Source: Asterias amurensis
Lineage: Eukaryota > Echinodermata > Asteroidea > Forcipulatida > Asteriidae
DNA: 64,000 nt
NCBI RefSeq assembly: GCF_032118995.1
Contig: NC_092661.1
Location: forward strand, 9,052,494 to 9,116,493
Reading direction: 5' to 3'
In this document: positions 1 through 11,251 of the stretch, piece after piece
Numbering within the stretch: position 1 is the first letter of the stretch
Layout: every line of letters begins with the position of its first letter
Made by a program: the position numbers and the translations under genes
The notes under the pieces: model-generated
Told to the model about the DNA's origin: nothing
The model's input: the letters and a program-made list of their open reading frames with translations, nothing else
The model's database searches: none

Positions 1-194
1 TCATCCAGTTGCAAATTGTAAAATGGTGTGGGAAAAATTATTCTTATAAAGAGTCAGAAATGCAAATTAATTCTCTGATCTACACAAGTTGCAATCATCC
101 TACTGTATGCCCTCATTCCTTCTCACATGTTTAATACTAAAAACAACAAATTCTTATATACATGTAGGCTACATAGCGCATTTCACAATAACCT

Positions 195-655
195 ACTCAA
201 TGCGCTTTACATTTGTGCCCTGGTCACTAGGTCAATAACTACCATTTAATCTTTCTCTGGTCACTGGGTCAATAACTACCATTAATCTTTCTCTGCTCCC
301 TGGGGAATATACAACCTGGGCAAACGTAGTGCTCCCAAAAAAGGCTTTTTCATACACAATACCAACCACTACCTTCGCAGGTACCCATTTATAAGCCCGC
401 ATTTCACACACTAACCATCTCAATACGCTTTACATTAGTGCCCTGGTCATTGGGCCAATAATATTTCTCAGCTTCCTGGGGAGTATACAATTAACCTACA
501 AATGTAGGCAATCATGGTAAAGTACATGTATGTATCCTGCTGAAGGACACAAGTGTCACGACCGGGATTTAAAGTTTCGAACCCACACTCCGATGACTTA
601 ATCACCAGAGCTTGAATTTGATGCCTTTAAACCACTCAGTCACGACACCCAAAGT
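195..655 (-). repeat. tRNA-derived SINE, family V, copy 1
   Basis: Reverse-oriented element with the block CCCTGGTCAC...GGAGTATACA...AGGTACCCATTTA and the tail GGACACAAGTGTCACGACCGGG...TTCGAACCCACACTC. On the minus strand the last part reads as a tRNA-like B box (GTGGGTTCGAA). The same blocks recur at 25.2 and 58.6 kb. The 5' part contains an internal duplication of the CCTGGTCAC block. Confidence 0.65.
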
Positions 656-861
656 ATTCCAACTACATGTAGTATCTTACTGGGTCAGCTAACCTGAATC
701 CTCTGGGGTTCTCAAACACTAAATTCTGTTTCAATCTTCCAAAATCGAACCAAGTCTATACATTTGAAAGATTTTGATCCTAGAAAATCATGCAAAAAAT
801 TGTGTGGATATTGAATAATTTGGGAGAATAATCTGGTTTAAAAGATGGAAATATAAGATTC

Positions 862-1033
862 AAACTGCCTCTAGCTACTAGGCAAACCTCTGTGGTCTAG
901 TTGGTAAGACACTGCTCAAGAATTGCAAAGGTCTTTAATGGGTTCGAAGCCCACCTGAGTAATATGCCTGTGATTTTTTTCACAGATTTTGGGAAAGTAC
1001 CGAGTGTACAGTACTAACACACATCGGTGTGAA
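862..1033 (+). repeat. tRNA-derived SINE, family S, copy 1
   Basis: Head with A-box-like TGGTCTAGTTGG and B-box-like GGGTTCGAAGCCC, followed by CCTGAGTAATATGCCTGTGA and AGTACTAACACA...CATCGGTGT. A functional tRNA is unlikely because no acceptor stem pairs. Confidence 0.65.
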
Positions 1034-1146
1034 CATGTACATGTATGGGTACAACAGAATTGTTTATACAAATAATGGTTATAGTTTTGTTTGGCCCTAG
1101 CACTTTCCTGAGATATGTAAAAACAACATCCACAGGCAAATCACTC

Positions 1147-1213
1147 GGCTGGGACTGGGAATCGAACACACCACCTTTGCATTGCTAGAGTAGACGCTGT
1201 ACCACTACACATT
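1147..1213 (-). repeat. tRNA-like fragment in reverse orientation
   Basis: The minus strand reads GTGTAGTGGTACAGCGTCTA...GTGTTCGATTCCCAGTCCC, with A- and B-box-like parts. It is probably another SINE head; no full cloverleaf can be folded by eye. Confidence 0.4.
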
Positions 1214-1354
1214 TCTAGGAGAGAGCTAGGAGGGAGTAGGACTTAATAGGTTTTATTTTGCATCAGGGATAAAGAATATAATTTGTTTTTATCCTTACAC
1301 GAATAACCTCAGTACTTTCTAGTTAAAAAAAAAAACAGTAGTAAGGTACAGTGC

Positions 1355-1664
1355 TGAAGGCACTGGACACTATTGGTAATTACTACAAATAGTTGTAGTA
1401 ACTGAATTATCTTAGTTTTTTTTAGAAAGAAGCAATTTCTCACTCAAATATTAAAAGCCTGAAGCCTTTTATTAGGCATCATGAAAGTACACAAATTTGT
1501 GTAACTATTAAGTTTTTTTCTTTCATTATTCTCTTGCAAGTTTGATGACCAATTGAATCCTAAGAACTTTCACAGGTTTTTTTATTTTATGCATATCATG
1601 TTGTGATACACCGAGTGAGATTACTGGTCTTTGACAATTACCAATTGTGTCCAGTGCCTTTAAT
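1355..1664 (-). mobile_element. TTAA MITE family A, copy 1
   Basis: Termini GAAGGCACTGGACACTATTG and CAATTGTGTCCAGTGCCTTT are inverted copies; the body matches the other A copies in reverse, with some loss. Confidence 0.7.
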
Positions 1665-1795
1665 ACACACATATTCATTGTAAGGGTAAAAACAAATTAA
1701 ATTCTTTATCCACAATGCAAAAAAAGAGAAATCTATTGGAAGCAATAGAAGTATAATATTATTGACTTTCTGGATTGACTCTAACATGATTGGAC

Positions 1796-1895
1796 TACCG
1801 GGCAATCTAGTTGGTAAGACACTGCTCTTGAATTGCTAAGGTTGTGGGTTCAAATCCCACCTGAGTAAACATGCCTGTGATTCAGGTCAGCTTTT
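1796..1895 (+). repeat. tRNA-derived SINE, family S, copy 2
   Basis: CTAGTTGGTAAGACACTGCT and a perfect B-box-like GGGTTCAAATCCC (1846-1858), then the shared ACATGCCTGTGATTCAGG. Truncated downstream. Confidence 0.65.
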
Positions 1896-1962
1896 TCATT
1901 TTAAGAATACTCAGTAAAGAAGCATAAATAATGGTGTTAAGAATAAATGTTAATTGGACAAC

Positions 1963-2336
1963 TTAAAGCCATTGGACACTTTCGGAACAGAAAAAATAAT
2001 AAAAGTTCACAGATTTACAAATAACTTACAGGGTTTACAGAAGGTAATGGTGAAAGACTTCTCTTGAAACTTTATTCCATGAAATGCTTTACTTTTTGAG
2101 AAAACATTAAAACAATATCCATTCTTAATATCGAGAATTACGGATTTATTTGAAACACATTTCATGACACCGCGAAACGTGCGGAAACAAGGGTGGTTTT
2201 TCCCGTTATTTTCTCCCGCTCCGATGACCGATTGAGCCTAAATTTTCACAGGTTTGTTATTTTATAAATAAGTTGTGATACACGAAGTGTGGGCCTTTGA
2301 ACAATATTGTTTACCGAAAGTGTCCAATGGCTTTAA
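1963..2336 (+). mobile_element. TTAA MITE family B, copy 1
   Basis: TTAA-flanked, with inverted ends AAGCCATTGGACACTTTCGG / CCGAAAGTGTCCAATGGCTT and a body including AACTTACAGGGTTTACAGAA and TTTTCCCGTTATTTTCTCCC. Complete. Confidence 0.85.
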
Positions 2337-2587
2337 TCATACAACAAATGCTAAGTACAATATGGGATTTAACGCACTGCATGGTGAGGTATCGATACAA
2401 TAATATTTGGTTTGCGGTAACACCATGTGTGTATACTTTGCCAAGTAGATTTTGTTCTTTAGAGAACTGTCTTGCTTTATATTCTACTACCATGGAAGTC
2501 TCGAATTCCGAAAAACTACCCTGCAGTAGTATCTAAAGCAAGCAAGACAGTCCTCTCAAGAACAAAATGTACCTAGCAAGAGATACA

Positions 2588-2775
2588 CATGGGCCGGCTG
2601 ATTTCATAGAGCTGCTTTTAAAGCAGGAAATACTGATTAAGAATTACTGCTTAGCAGAATTGAGAAGGATACCAGTAACAAATTGTACAAGGTACATGGT
2701 GATATGGTTGGTAACCTTATTCTGATCATATCCATAATGTTGTTGTGCTTAATAGGTATTATGAAATTGGGCCCT
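2588..2775. mobile_element. Partial family F MITE
   Basis: CTGATTTCATAGAGCTGCTT...ATTATGAAATTGGGCCC; the left terminus is eroded. It abuts a GTAGATTTTGTTCTTTAGAG repeat. Confidence 0.5.
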
Positions 2776-3534
2776 TGTATAATTACAAACCCAAAATGTA
2801 CAAATATGCGAAGCAATTTAAACATTTTACTGCTAGTTAGCTGTATAAATCCAACTATACATACATTAAAAACTATTTGCAGAAAACTTACACTTGAACA
2901 AAAAGTCAAAATGCAATGATAACTAACTAAGATCAATATACTGATTCTTATTGGCAGTCAATAATACAGTTCACAATTCTACTTATCCTAAACATTGAAG
3001 TTGATTCCAACTCTTAGAATAATTCATTTGATTGCCAAAACAGATATTTGCAGAAAACTTACACTTTTGAATAAAATGTCAAATTGCAATGAAAACTACC
3101 CAAGATCAATAGGCCTGCTGATTCTTATTGGCAATCAATATTACAAATCACAATTCTACTTATCCTAAACATTGAAGATGACTTCAGCTCCAACTTTTAG
3201 AATAATTCACTTGATTGCAATGATCTGACAATTGTATGACTATTGGGTCAGTAATGAAGCACTGACTGATGGAGCATATTGTATTTTATAACACACCTCT
3301 TGCTTGTTCTGTATTCTTTGGCTGACACACGGTCACATGGGGGTGAACTATAGTCTTGCGATCGCGTCTAATGACTTGCGGGAGTAGTGCCCCCTGGGCA
3401 CTAGTTATTGAAAATAGTGCCTGCATGGTTACAGCGCACTCTCTTGACTTGAACCGTGAACAGCAATGACAAAACTTCCTTTCTTTTCCAAGTTTCTTTT
3501 TTTATTTCACATTTAAGACCGAGGTGTGTAATAA

Positions 3535-3731
3535 AACACATATTGACTGGCATAATTCGGTAACTACATGTACTGAACGTCTATCCCTCCTCCCGCCTGT
3601 ATGAGTAACCAGAAGAGGGACCTATTTCCCTCGGCTTTTAGCGTCGTGAAACAGGCCCCTCTTCTGGTCACTCAAAGTCCCTTGGGGGAATAGACGAACA
3701 CTAGTTACCTTATTGCCAGTCAATATGTGCA
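3535..3731. mobile_element. Palindromic element
   Basis: CACATATTGACTGGCA at the left and TGCCAGTCAATATGTG at the right form perfect 16-bp inverted ends; the inner arms CCAGAAGAGGG / CCCTCTTCTGG also pair. Confidence 0.65.
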
Positions 3732-3751
3732 TACTATTTATCACCCAAGCA

Positions 3752-4002
3752 GGGCCCAATTTCATGGCTCTGCTCACCGCCGATTTTTTTCGCTTACGAT
3801 CGCGATTCCCCGCTTACGTGCAAGCGCTGAATTTCTGCGCTAGCCTTGTAAGCGTAGAATGCCTAGTAACGTGAAGTACGCACACGCAGAAGCCCAAATT
3901 CGCTGCTAACCCGTGAAATACGCTTGCCGTAAGGACAGAATTCCCTGCTTCTGTAAGCGCCGATTTTGTGCTAACAGTAAGCAGAGCCATGAAATTGGGC
4001 CC
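3752..4002. mobile_element. GGGCCCAATTTCAT MITE (family F), best copy
   Basis: 251 bp with perfect 23-bp inverted ends (starting GGGCCCAATTTCATGGCTCT). The interior is rich in CGCTTAC motifs. No clear target duplication. Confidence 0.8.
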
Positions 4003-4761
4003 AGATCCTTACCCTTTGATTGGAGGATTGTCCATCACATGCTAGCAAATAAACATATCACTGCACGCTATACGTCATTCAATGTTTTTTTGTTTGTTAC
4101 ATTCATCGTGCATTTTTCGTTCCATCTGATTTGTTTTATTGCGCGGTAACTACCACATCATTGCTTGCGCATGTCTTCGATAATGCAGCAGGTATTACTT
4201 ATACAAAACAAATAATGAATGTTTTTTTGTTCTTGCAATGAAAGGAATGTTTTCATCAGGTGAAAGATGGAGTGTTCCATTCAACTTGTCTCTGCCTCAT
4301 TGAAAAGAACATTCCATTTCTCAATTCATGAAAATATTCACACCATTGCACTCATAAATATTCATTATTTGTATATTACTATACTATAATAATTGATGGT
4401 TTTACCTATCACATAAAATTGTAAGAGAACATGACCTAGACCAAGATTGATGTATTTGGCAATCATGAATAAAGTTCACCATTCTACCTATCTTAAACAT
4501 TGAAGTTGACACCAACTCCAACTTTTAGAATAATTCACTTGATTGCAATGACCTGATGTGAATTAGTTGAACATGTCTTTGGCCATTGGCATTCTGTTTA
4601 TCCTAAACATTGAAGCTGACACCAACTCCAACTTTTAGAATAATTCACTTGATTGCAATGACCAAATGTGTACATTTCAACATAATGATCTATGTATGGT
4701 TGTTATGTCAAAGAAGCACCGATGACAGGAGTATATCGTTTGATAATTGAATCTTCCATCT

Positions 4762-4915
4762 TTAGATGGGTTGCAATACGCGACATTGACCACCATCTTT
4801 GATGTATTTTACACGTGAAAGGTGCACGACAGTCACGCGCAGCGCGTATGCATGTGCACTTTTCCAAGTAAAATACATCAAAGACGGCGGTCGATGACGC
4901 GTATTGCAATCAATC
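4762..4915. repeat. Inverted repeat, about 150 bp
   Basis: GATGGGTTGCAATACGCG...CATCTTTGATGTATTTTAC pairs with GTAAAATACATCAAAGACG...CGCGTATTGCAATC, leaving a short GC-rich loop (GTCACGCGCAGCGCG). Probably a MITE. Confidence 0.6.
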
Positions 4916-5199
4916 TATATCAAATTGTACTAGAATAAGACTGAGATCAAGATTGATGTATTCTGCAACCATGGAGAAAGTTCACCATTATCCTGAACAT
5001 TGAAGTTGACTCCAACTCCAACTTTTAAAACAAATCTTTTTAAACACGTCTACAACCATTAGGTCAATTGAGCACACAGGAGCTACTACCAAGCAGGTCC
5101 CTGCCATTTGATTGGAGAATTGTCCATCACGTGATACTTGTAGCACTCATTAAAACCGATTTATTCCATTGCACATACCAAAAGAAATGGGTGTGATGT

Positions 5200-5576
5200 T
5201 TAAAGGGAAGGTACACTGTTGGTAATTGTCAAAGACCAGTGTTCTCACTTGGTGTATCTCAACATTATGCATAAAATAACAAACCTGTGAAATTTTTAGC
5301 TCAATTGGTCATCGGAGTTGGGAGAAAAATATGAAAGAAAAAAACACCCTTGTTGGACGAATTTGTGTGCTCCAGATAGGAATAAAATACTTCCAGCTAG
5401 AAGCCTTTTATTATTTTAGTGAGAAATTACCTCTATATCAAAATCTATGCTACTTCAGAGGGAGCCGTTTCTCACAATGTTTTATACTATCAACAGCTCT
5501 CCAATGCTCGTTACCAAGTCGGTTTTTAAGTTAAAATTTGTTTTGAGTAATTACCAAACGTGTACCTTCCCTTTAA
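5200..5576 (+). mobile_element. TTAA MITE family A, variant copy
   Basis: Flanked by TTAA on both sides, with inverted ends AAGGGAAGGTACAC / GTGTACCTTCCCTT and the family body (TCAAAGACCAGTGTTCTCAC...GAGCCGTTTCTCACAATG). Same end variant as the copy at 56.35 kb. Confidence 0.8.
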
Positions 5577-6748
5577 TATTGTTTGTTTCGAAAGCTGTAT
5601 CCTCCAATTAAAGTGACAAAGATTTTCTTGGATGTTATATAAAACCATGGAAGGTAATAGCAATAGTGAGTCTATTTTTATTCATGAAAGATGTAAAGTT
5701 CTTTTCAACGAGGCAGAGCCAAGTTGAATGGAAATATTCGCACCATTGCACTCATAAACACTCACTATTAATAATGATTGATACTTCTACATGTACATGT
5801 ATGGATGTACCTATAATATCAAATTGTAATAGAACATGACTGAGATGAAGATTGATGCATTTGATATATTTGGCAATCATGAATAAAGTTCACCATTCTG
5901 CTTATCCTAAACATTGAAGTTGACTCCAACTGCAACTTTCAGAATAATTCACTTGATTACACCATGATCTGATGTGTATATATACATGTATTTGAACATG
6001 TCTTTGACCATTAGGTCATTTTAAAGCACTGACAGACCGAAGCAGATAATTGATATTCTGCAATCATGAAAAATTTACCATCAGCTTAATAATCCTAAAC
6101 ATTGAAGTTGACTACAACTGCAACTTTCAGAATAATGATCTGATGTGTATGTATTTGAACATGTCTTTGACCAATAGGTCATTTAAATCACTGACAGACA
6201 GGAGCAGATATTTGATAAAACTACCTATACTTCAAATTGTAATAAAACATGTCTGAGATTAAGATTGATGTATTCGGCAATCATGAAAAATTTACCATCA
6301 GCTTAATAATCCTAAACATTGAAGTTGACTACAACTGCAACTTTCAGAATAATGATCTGATGTGTATGTATTTGAACATGTCTTTGACCAATAGGTCATT
6401 TAAATCACTGACAGACAGGAGCAGATATTTGATAAAACTACCTATACTTCAAATTGTAATAAAACATGTCTGAGATCAAGATTGATGTATTTTGCAATCA
6501 TGAAAATTTACCATCAGCTTATAAATCCTAAACATTGAAGTTGACTCCAACTCCAACTTTTAGAATAATTCACTTGATTGCAATGATATGATGTGTATAT
6601 TGGAACATATCCACATCTATGACCATAAGGTCAATAAAGAAGCACTGACAGGTACATATTGTATCCTAATTATTACTTCTACCTATACATGTTATATCAA
6701 ATTGTAATAGAAAACAACTCAGATCAAGATTGATGTATTTAGCATTCA

Positions 6749-7122
6749 TTAAAGCCATTGGACCCTTTCGGTACAGAAAAAAAGAAAAAAGTTCACAGAT
6801 ATACAAATTATTTACAGGGTTTACAGAAGGTAATGGTGAAAGACTTCTCTTGAAATATTAGTCCATGAAATGCTTTACTTTTTGAGAAAACGGTAAAACA
6901 ATATAAATTCTCGTTAAAGAGAATTACGGATTTGTTATAAACACATGTCATGACACGGCGAAATGCGCGAAAACAGGAGTGGGTTTTCCCGTTATTTTCT
7001 CCCGACTCCGATGTCCGATTGAGCCTAAATTTCCACAGCATTGTTATTTTATATATAAGTTGTGATACACGAAGTGTGGGACTTGGACAATACTGTTTAC
7101 CGAAAGTGTATAATGGCTTTAA
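6749..7122 (+). mobile_element. TTAA MITE family B, copy 2
   Basis: TTAA on both sides and the same ends and body as the copy at 1,963, interrupting the 171-217 bp tandem-repeat field; repeat sequence resumes right after it. Confidence 0.85.
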
Positions 7123-7623
7123 TAAAGTTCACCATTCTGCTTTTAAAAATAAATCCTAAACATTGAAGTTGACTTCATCAGCTCCAAAGTCAACTTCAAC
7201 TTTTGGAATATTTCACTTGATTGCAAATACCAGGCCCAGGCTTACGTATGTTTATTTTTAATTAACATAATAATAATAGGTAGAGTGCACTTTAAATCAG
7301 ATGGTGTTGCTTCAAATTCCGCTCTATAGTAAACAAAAGTTGGAAAGTTGGAAAGTTCAACCCCCAAAGTCTGAAAGTCCAGGGCTATAGGTACACTTGT
7401 ACTACTTAAGCCTGGTTCATACTTCATGCTAATAATGACGTCATACATTCGCAATGAATAATTGATTGCTTAGTTGAGTCGCAGCTTACCGTTTTCAACT
7501 ACTGGGTTCATCATGCGGCCAGTACTACTAAAAAATAGTCATGACTACCTGGTTGGTGAACCAATTGTGATACTCAAGACTATTCACTACATAATTCATT
7601 AACGAAACACAATAAGACACCAC

Positions 7624-7995
7624 TAAGCTTGGGCGATATCGATTTATTTTATTCACGATATATCGCCGACAATATATCGCGATATTCGATATAATCGCGA
7701 TTAATTAAATTTGACAGTCTTCAAACTCCCAGTGAAAGTTGTAGAAGAGACAGTCACAGCATAAGAGAGGTGTTCTAATGACCTATTCTTCTGGTTTTAC
7801 TCCAAACCTATGGGGTGCATTATGTCTCAGCTAGAAAATACATCCCGATATTGCGATATTTAATCAATATCGCGATATATCACGATATATCGCGATATAT
7901 CGATATTTCGATAAAAACCAAATCGATCCGATATCAAAATCGTTTCCAAGTTAGTATCGCGATATTCGATAATATCGTGATATCGCCCAAGCTTA
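7624..7995. mobile_element. ATATCG-rich MITE with 8-bp target duplication
   Basis: Inverted ends TAAGCTTGGGCGATATC / GATATCGCCCAAGCTTA, flanked by a perfect 8-bp repeat GACACCAC (7616-7623 and 7996-8003). Both subterminal parts are rich in CGATAT. The 8-bp duplication suggests a hAT-type mover. It encodes nothing. Confidence 0.85.
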
Positions 7996-8383
7996 GACAC
8001 CACTGCAATCCTTTTAGCATGAACTTTACTATATAGGGCCTGCAGCAAACATTTGTCGCAATGTATAATTGGGAATTAAACCTTTTTTCGCGACTAGTGT
8101 CAAAGTCACGACCATTAATTGAGGAGCACAAATCTTTGAATGACAAATGCAGAGCTGTACGAGATTGAGTGATAACATCAGGGAACGAAGAATGCTGGGC
8201 ATTGTAAGAGTGAGGAGTCTGTATCCTTCACTGGGAACCAAAACATGGACGGAGGAAACGTGGTAGACCAAACTTTACCTACTTTACATGTAGATCAATG
8301 AAGAAAGACACCGGACTAGAGACAGCAGAGCTATGGACAGCAATGCAGGGCAGACCCACATTTATCGATTTATAAATGCAAGT

Positions 8384-8800
8384 AAGTTATATATGGAGAC
8401 AGTCCCACAGTTCAGGGACACCATGCCAAAAATAATCTAACAAACTAACTTGGAATATAAATCAAATTTGGTTGGGCAGAGAGATTTACAGTTGGTGGTA
8501 CATGTGTACATGTAGCATGGTGGGAGGTTGTATGCACAGTAGTGCCTCAACATTCTGACAGATTTTTAAGGAAGAAAGAGTAGTGTCTCAATATCTTAAC
8601 AGATTCAAAGTTATAATATGGAGTCAGTCCCACAGTTCAGGGACTACATGCCAAAAATAAACTAATTAAACTAACTTGGACTATAAATCAAATTTGGTTG
8701 GGCAGAGAGATTTACAGTTGGTGGTACATGTGTAGCATGGTGGTAGAGGTTGAATCCACAGTAGTGCCTCAACATTCTGACAGATTTATAAGGAAGAAAG
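8384..8800. repeat. Direct duplication, about 233 bp apart
   Basis: GGAGACAGTCCCACAGTTCA and GGAGTCAGTCCCACAGTTCA begin two copies that include TTGGTTGGGCAGAGAGATTT and ACAGTTGGTGGTACATGTGT. It leads straight into the 77-bp array. Confidence 0.7.
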
Positions 8801-8803
8801 AGT

Positions 8804-9240
8804 AGTGTCTCAATATCCTAACAGATAAAAGAGGAGGAAAGTATAGAGACATTGGTTTTGATGAAGGTTGAATGAAGAGTAGTGTCTCAACATCCTAACA
8901 GATCAAAGCGGAGGAAAGTATAGAGATATTGGCTTTGATGAAGGTTGAATGAAGAATAGTGTCTCAACATCCTAACAGATCAAAGAGGAGGAAAGTATAG
9001 AGATATTGGTTTTGATGAAGTTTGAATGAAGAGTAGTGTCTCAACATCCTAACAGATCAAAGAGGAGGAAAGTATAGAGATATTGGTTTTGATGAAGTTT
9101 GAATGAAGAGTAGTGTCTCAACATCCTTACAGACCAAAGAGGAGGAAAGTATAGAGATATTGGTTTTGATGAAGGTTGAATGAAGAGTAGTGTCTCAACA
9201 TCCTAACAGCTCAAAGAGGATTAAAGTATTATAGATATTG
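8804..9240. repeat. 77-bp minisatellite, about 5.6 copies
   Basis: The anchor AGTGTCTCAA recurs at 8804, 8881, 8958, 9035, 9112 and 9189, exactly 77 bp apart. The unit continues with CATCCTAACAGATCAAAGAG and ATATTGGTTTTGATGAAGGT. Copies differ by a few bases. Confidence 0.9.
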
Positions 9241-10184
9241 TGGTAGCAGCAGTAAAAATTTGTTCCCCCTCGCAGGCAGCACCGAGTTAAGCCCAATAAT
9301 TATGGTTTACCTTTGGTTTTAAGAGGTCAAGGCAGACGTGGGTCATCTTTTGTGAGTTAAACTGGATGCATGGTCTTTTTTAATCTGTCCACACACATTA
9401 TAAAAGAATAAACCCGAAGCGGTCTAAAGATAAATCCCCCAGCTTGACGTCTAACTTTTCCAGGTTAAAACCGATTCGGTCTAGCTTTAGAACCGTTCAG
9501 ACACACAGAGTTGAACTTGTATGATCTGGTTGAATCATGAGTTAAACCGACTTTAGTACTGTGTCTGAACGACATTGAACATTTCAGAATCATGCTCCCA
9601 CTTTTCAACAGGGGTTTACACATGTTTGCTACTGGCTAGGTGACTTAATCAAAAAAAATCTATCAAATTCTATCAAATTTTCAGAAGGGATGTTTGAAGA
9701 CTCACCTGTTCACTGTGGGTTTCTGCATTTTGGTTCAACTGAGCAGCATATTAGTATATTATCCCTTCAGCTAACCATCTCATATTGGTGTGTCTGATGC
9801 ATGGTGGCAGACAAGACTGACCCTTTCTCTCAAGGCACTGTGCATGGAAAGCAGCAGTAAAAGCACTGTGCATGGAAAGAAAGAAAAACAATTATCAGTT
9901 TTTGAGGACAACAAGTAAATTTTGTAAAATTATTTCCTCAAGGGCTGAGATCAATAATAGGAAGTGAAAAACAGATTAAAATCGATAAACACATTGTCTA
10001 AAACAATGAGATGATGGAGGCTAAGAGATTGAGTGATTTTATATAGGTGGGGGAAAAACTCCACGAAAGTGACAACAACTGGGGAATATATTCGCATAAA
10101 AACATGTGTTTCTTCTACATGTACTTATTAAAAAAATGATTTCACCTCCTAGAGAGAGATGGGCATGTGGCCAAGAAGCGGAGG

Positions 10185-10420
10185 GAGTCGAGTTGTCTGA
10201 CCCATTGAGTTGTCAGACCATCCTTTGTGACAGATTGTCAGGTTGAGTTGTCTGACCCTTTGGGTTGTCAGACTGTCAGGTTGAGTTGTCTGACCCTTTG
10301 CACTATCAGACTGTCGAGTCGAGTTGTCTGACCTGTTGAGTTAAATCAGTGTGTCGAGTTGAGATGTCTGACCCTTTGGGTTGTTGGACTGTTGAGTCGA
10401 GTTGTCCGACACTGACATCC
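10185..10420. repeat. 38-bp minisatellite
   Basis: Imperfect repeats of GAGTTGTCTGACCCTTTGGG and TTGTCAGACTGTC; starts near 10190, 10245, 10283, 10321, 10361 and 10399. Confidence 0.75.
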
Positions 10421-10668
10421 ATCACAAGCGCTAATTTGATCATTCTCTGGACGTTCCCATGTGGTGGCACTGTCTGTGAGCATTGACCCGAAAGACTACT
10501 GGTTCGTCGCATTGCACATTCCACTGGGCTAGGCCCCCAAAATGTTTTTTACTTTACTTTGATTGGGCAAAATGTTTCATAAAATAAAATAATAAATAGA
10601 CTGCTCTCTCTCTTAATTTTTTCTTTTTTTTCCTTTACATTTTCACCTCTGTGCTGAGGGTACATGGG

Positions 10669-11063
10669 TTAAAGGAACACGTTGCCTTGGATCGGTCGAG
10701 TTGGTCTTTGAAAAGCATTTGAAACAGTATTTTTTATAAAATGCATATATATGGGTAGAAAGATGTTGTAAAAGTAGATGACAATGATCCACACAAACAA
10801 ATAGCACGGTTTTCCTTTTTAAAACCTCGCCGACTAACGCGGTCGGCCATTATGGAAGTCAAATTTTTGACTCCAATAAATGGCAGACCGTGTTAGTTCG
10901 CACAGTAAAAGGAAAACCATGCAATTTCGAGGCAAACTTGTGTGGATCATTGTATTCTACTTTTAAAACACCTTTCCAATCATATGCATTTTACAACGGC
11001 TACAAACGCTTTTATAAACCGTATAAACCAACTCGTCCGATCCAAGGCAACGTGTTCCTTTAA
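10669..11063. mobile_element. TTAA MITE family C, copy 1 (long palindrome)
   Basis: TTAA-flanked, with inverted ends AAGGAACACGTTGCCTTGGA / TCCAAGGCAACGTGTTCCTT. Almost the whole element is self-complementary, with inner arms GGTTTTCCTTTT and AAAAGGAAAACC and a centre around CAAATTTTTGACTCC. No coding capacity. Confidence 0.9.
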
Positions 11064-11119
11064 ATCTAAATCTAAAAAGCAGAGACTCTCTGAGAGAGGG
11101 TCCAGCGTAATAATACTAA

Positions 11120-11251
11120 GGATAACTTTCCGTATGGCGCCACCACTTTTTCACTCATTTTTACAAAAAGGGATATATCAATCAGGTAAATTAGATACTA
11201 TATTATTTTATTTCGAATGAAAAAGTGGTGGCGCCATACGGAAACTTTTCC
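11120..11251. mobile_element. hAT-like MITE family D, copy 1
   Basis: A palindromic 132-bp element with arms CCGTATGGCGCCACCACTTT and AAAGTGGTGGCGCCATACGG. It is flanked by a perfect 8-bp duplication AATACTAA (11112-11119 and 11252-11259), the target size of hAT transposons. Confidence 0.85.

Larger units (their letters stand above)
2865..7230. repeat. Dispersed tandem-repeat field, 171-217 bp units
   Basis: Units share CTAAACATTGAAGTTGACT, CCAACTTTTAGAATAATTCA and CAAGATTGATGTATTT. Two units at 2,880-3,235 have period 171; three consecutive units at 6,030-6,700 have period 217 (anchors at 6065, 6282 and 6499), and the first two are nearly identical. MITEs interrupt the field. Open frames in it repeat with the units and are not genes. 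Confidence 0.75.

Noticed and set aside
862..1860. tRNA genes near 0.9 and 1.85 kb (clear A- and B-box-like sequence)
   Set aside because: No pairing acceptor or anticodon stems, and the same segments recur with shared 3' sequence; they are tRNA-derived SINE heads.
6050..6473. Two similar 68-74 aa open frames as a duplicated gene
   Set aside because: They repeat with the 217-bp tandem unit and have no start context, splice sites or protein-like features.
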